64,000 nucleotides of DNA, taken from assembly GCF_030867145.1 (NCBI RefSeq), contig NC_134415.1:15292417-15356416 (forward strand). The letters are read 5' to 3'. Positions 63,980 to 64,000 of the stretch are shown here, one piece after another. This stretch comes from Opisthocomus hoazin. Taxonomy: Eukaryota > Chordata > Aves > Opisthocomiformes > Opisthocomidae. The notes below the pieces were generated by a model. It did no database searches and was not told where the DNA came from. It saw only the letters and a list, made by a program, of their open reading frames with translations. The first letter of the stretch is position 1, and the number at the start of each line of letters is the position of its first letter. Both the position numbers and the translations under genes were made by a program.

Positions 63980-64000
63980 GTAAGTATGGTGAAGAAGTAT

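Overview
The window looks like a piece of avian nuclear genome. It carries CR1 retrotransposon copies in both orientations with the (ATTCTGTG)n-type tail, two solo LTRs of types familiar from bird genomes, and two multi-exon vertebrate genes with long introns. Species cannot be fixed from the sequence alone. Gene density is low, and most short open frames are chance frames in intergenic or repeat DNA.

Left part (about 3.2-9.75 kb, + strand): the last four coding exons of a group-4 (neuropsin/peropsin-like) opsin, from TM3 to the stop codon. Splice phases match at every junction (phase 1, 1, 0), and the retinal-binding lysine, NPxxY motif and ECL2 cysteine are present. The exons for TM1-TM2 lie upstream of the window. 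Two details stand out: the E/DRY motif reads TRY, and the residue after the ECL2 cysteine is Glu. The Glu argues against the OPN5L1 subgroup.

Middle part (about 9.8-48.9 kb): a roughly 39 kb intergenic or regulatory stretch with no gene I can support. It holds a minus-strand CR1 just behind the opsin stop; a 971-bp solo LTR (14320-15290) with a perfect 5-bp target duplication; a plus-strand CR1 with a 248-codon open C-terminal ORF2 frame (about 17670-18416), preceded by what may be a relic of another LINE; a 390-bp solo LTR (23874-24263); a possible old CR1 scrap; several hairpins or palindromes; a GA-rich tract at 34.0 kb; and a possible but unproven untranslated exon near 34.3 kb.

Right part (48.9 kb to the end, + strand): the first eight coding exons of vitrin (VIT), an extracellular-matrix protein. 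They cover the signal peptide, a basic linker, the complete LCCL domain over two exons, and the start of the variable linker, including a mucin-like Thr/Pro-rich exon. The two VWA domains would lie beyond the right edge. One intron (58378-61244) appears to use a GC donor.

The two genes have no known functional link. In mammals VIT sits next to FEZ2, and I know of no opsin at that spot, so an opsin beside VIT may be an ancestral synteny that mammals lost. I saw no RNA gene, CRISPR array or prokaryote-type system.
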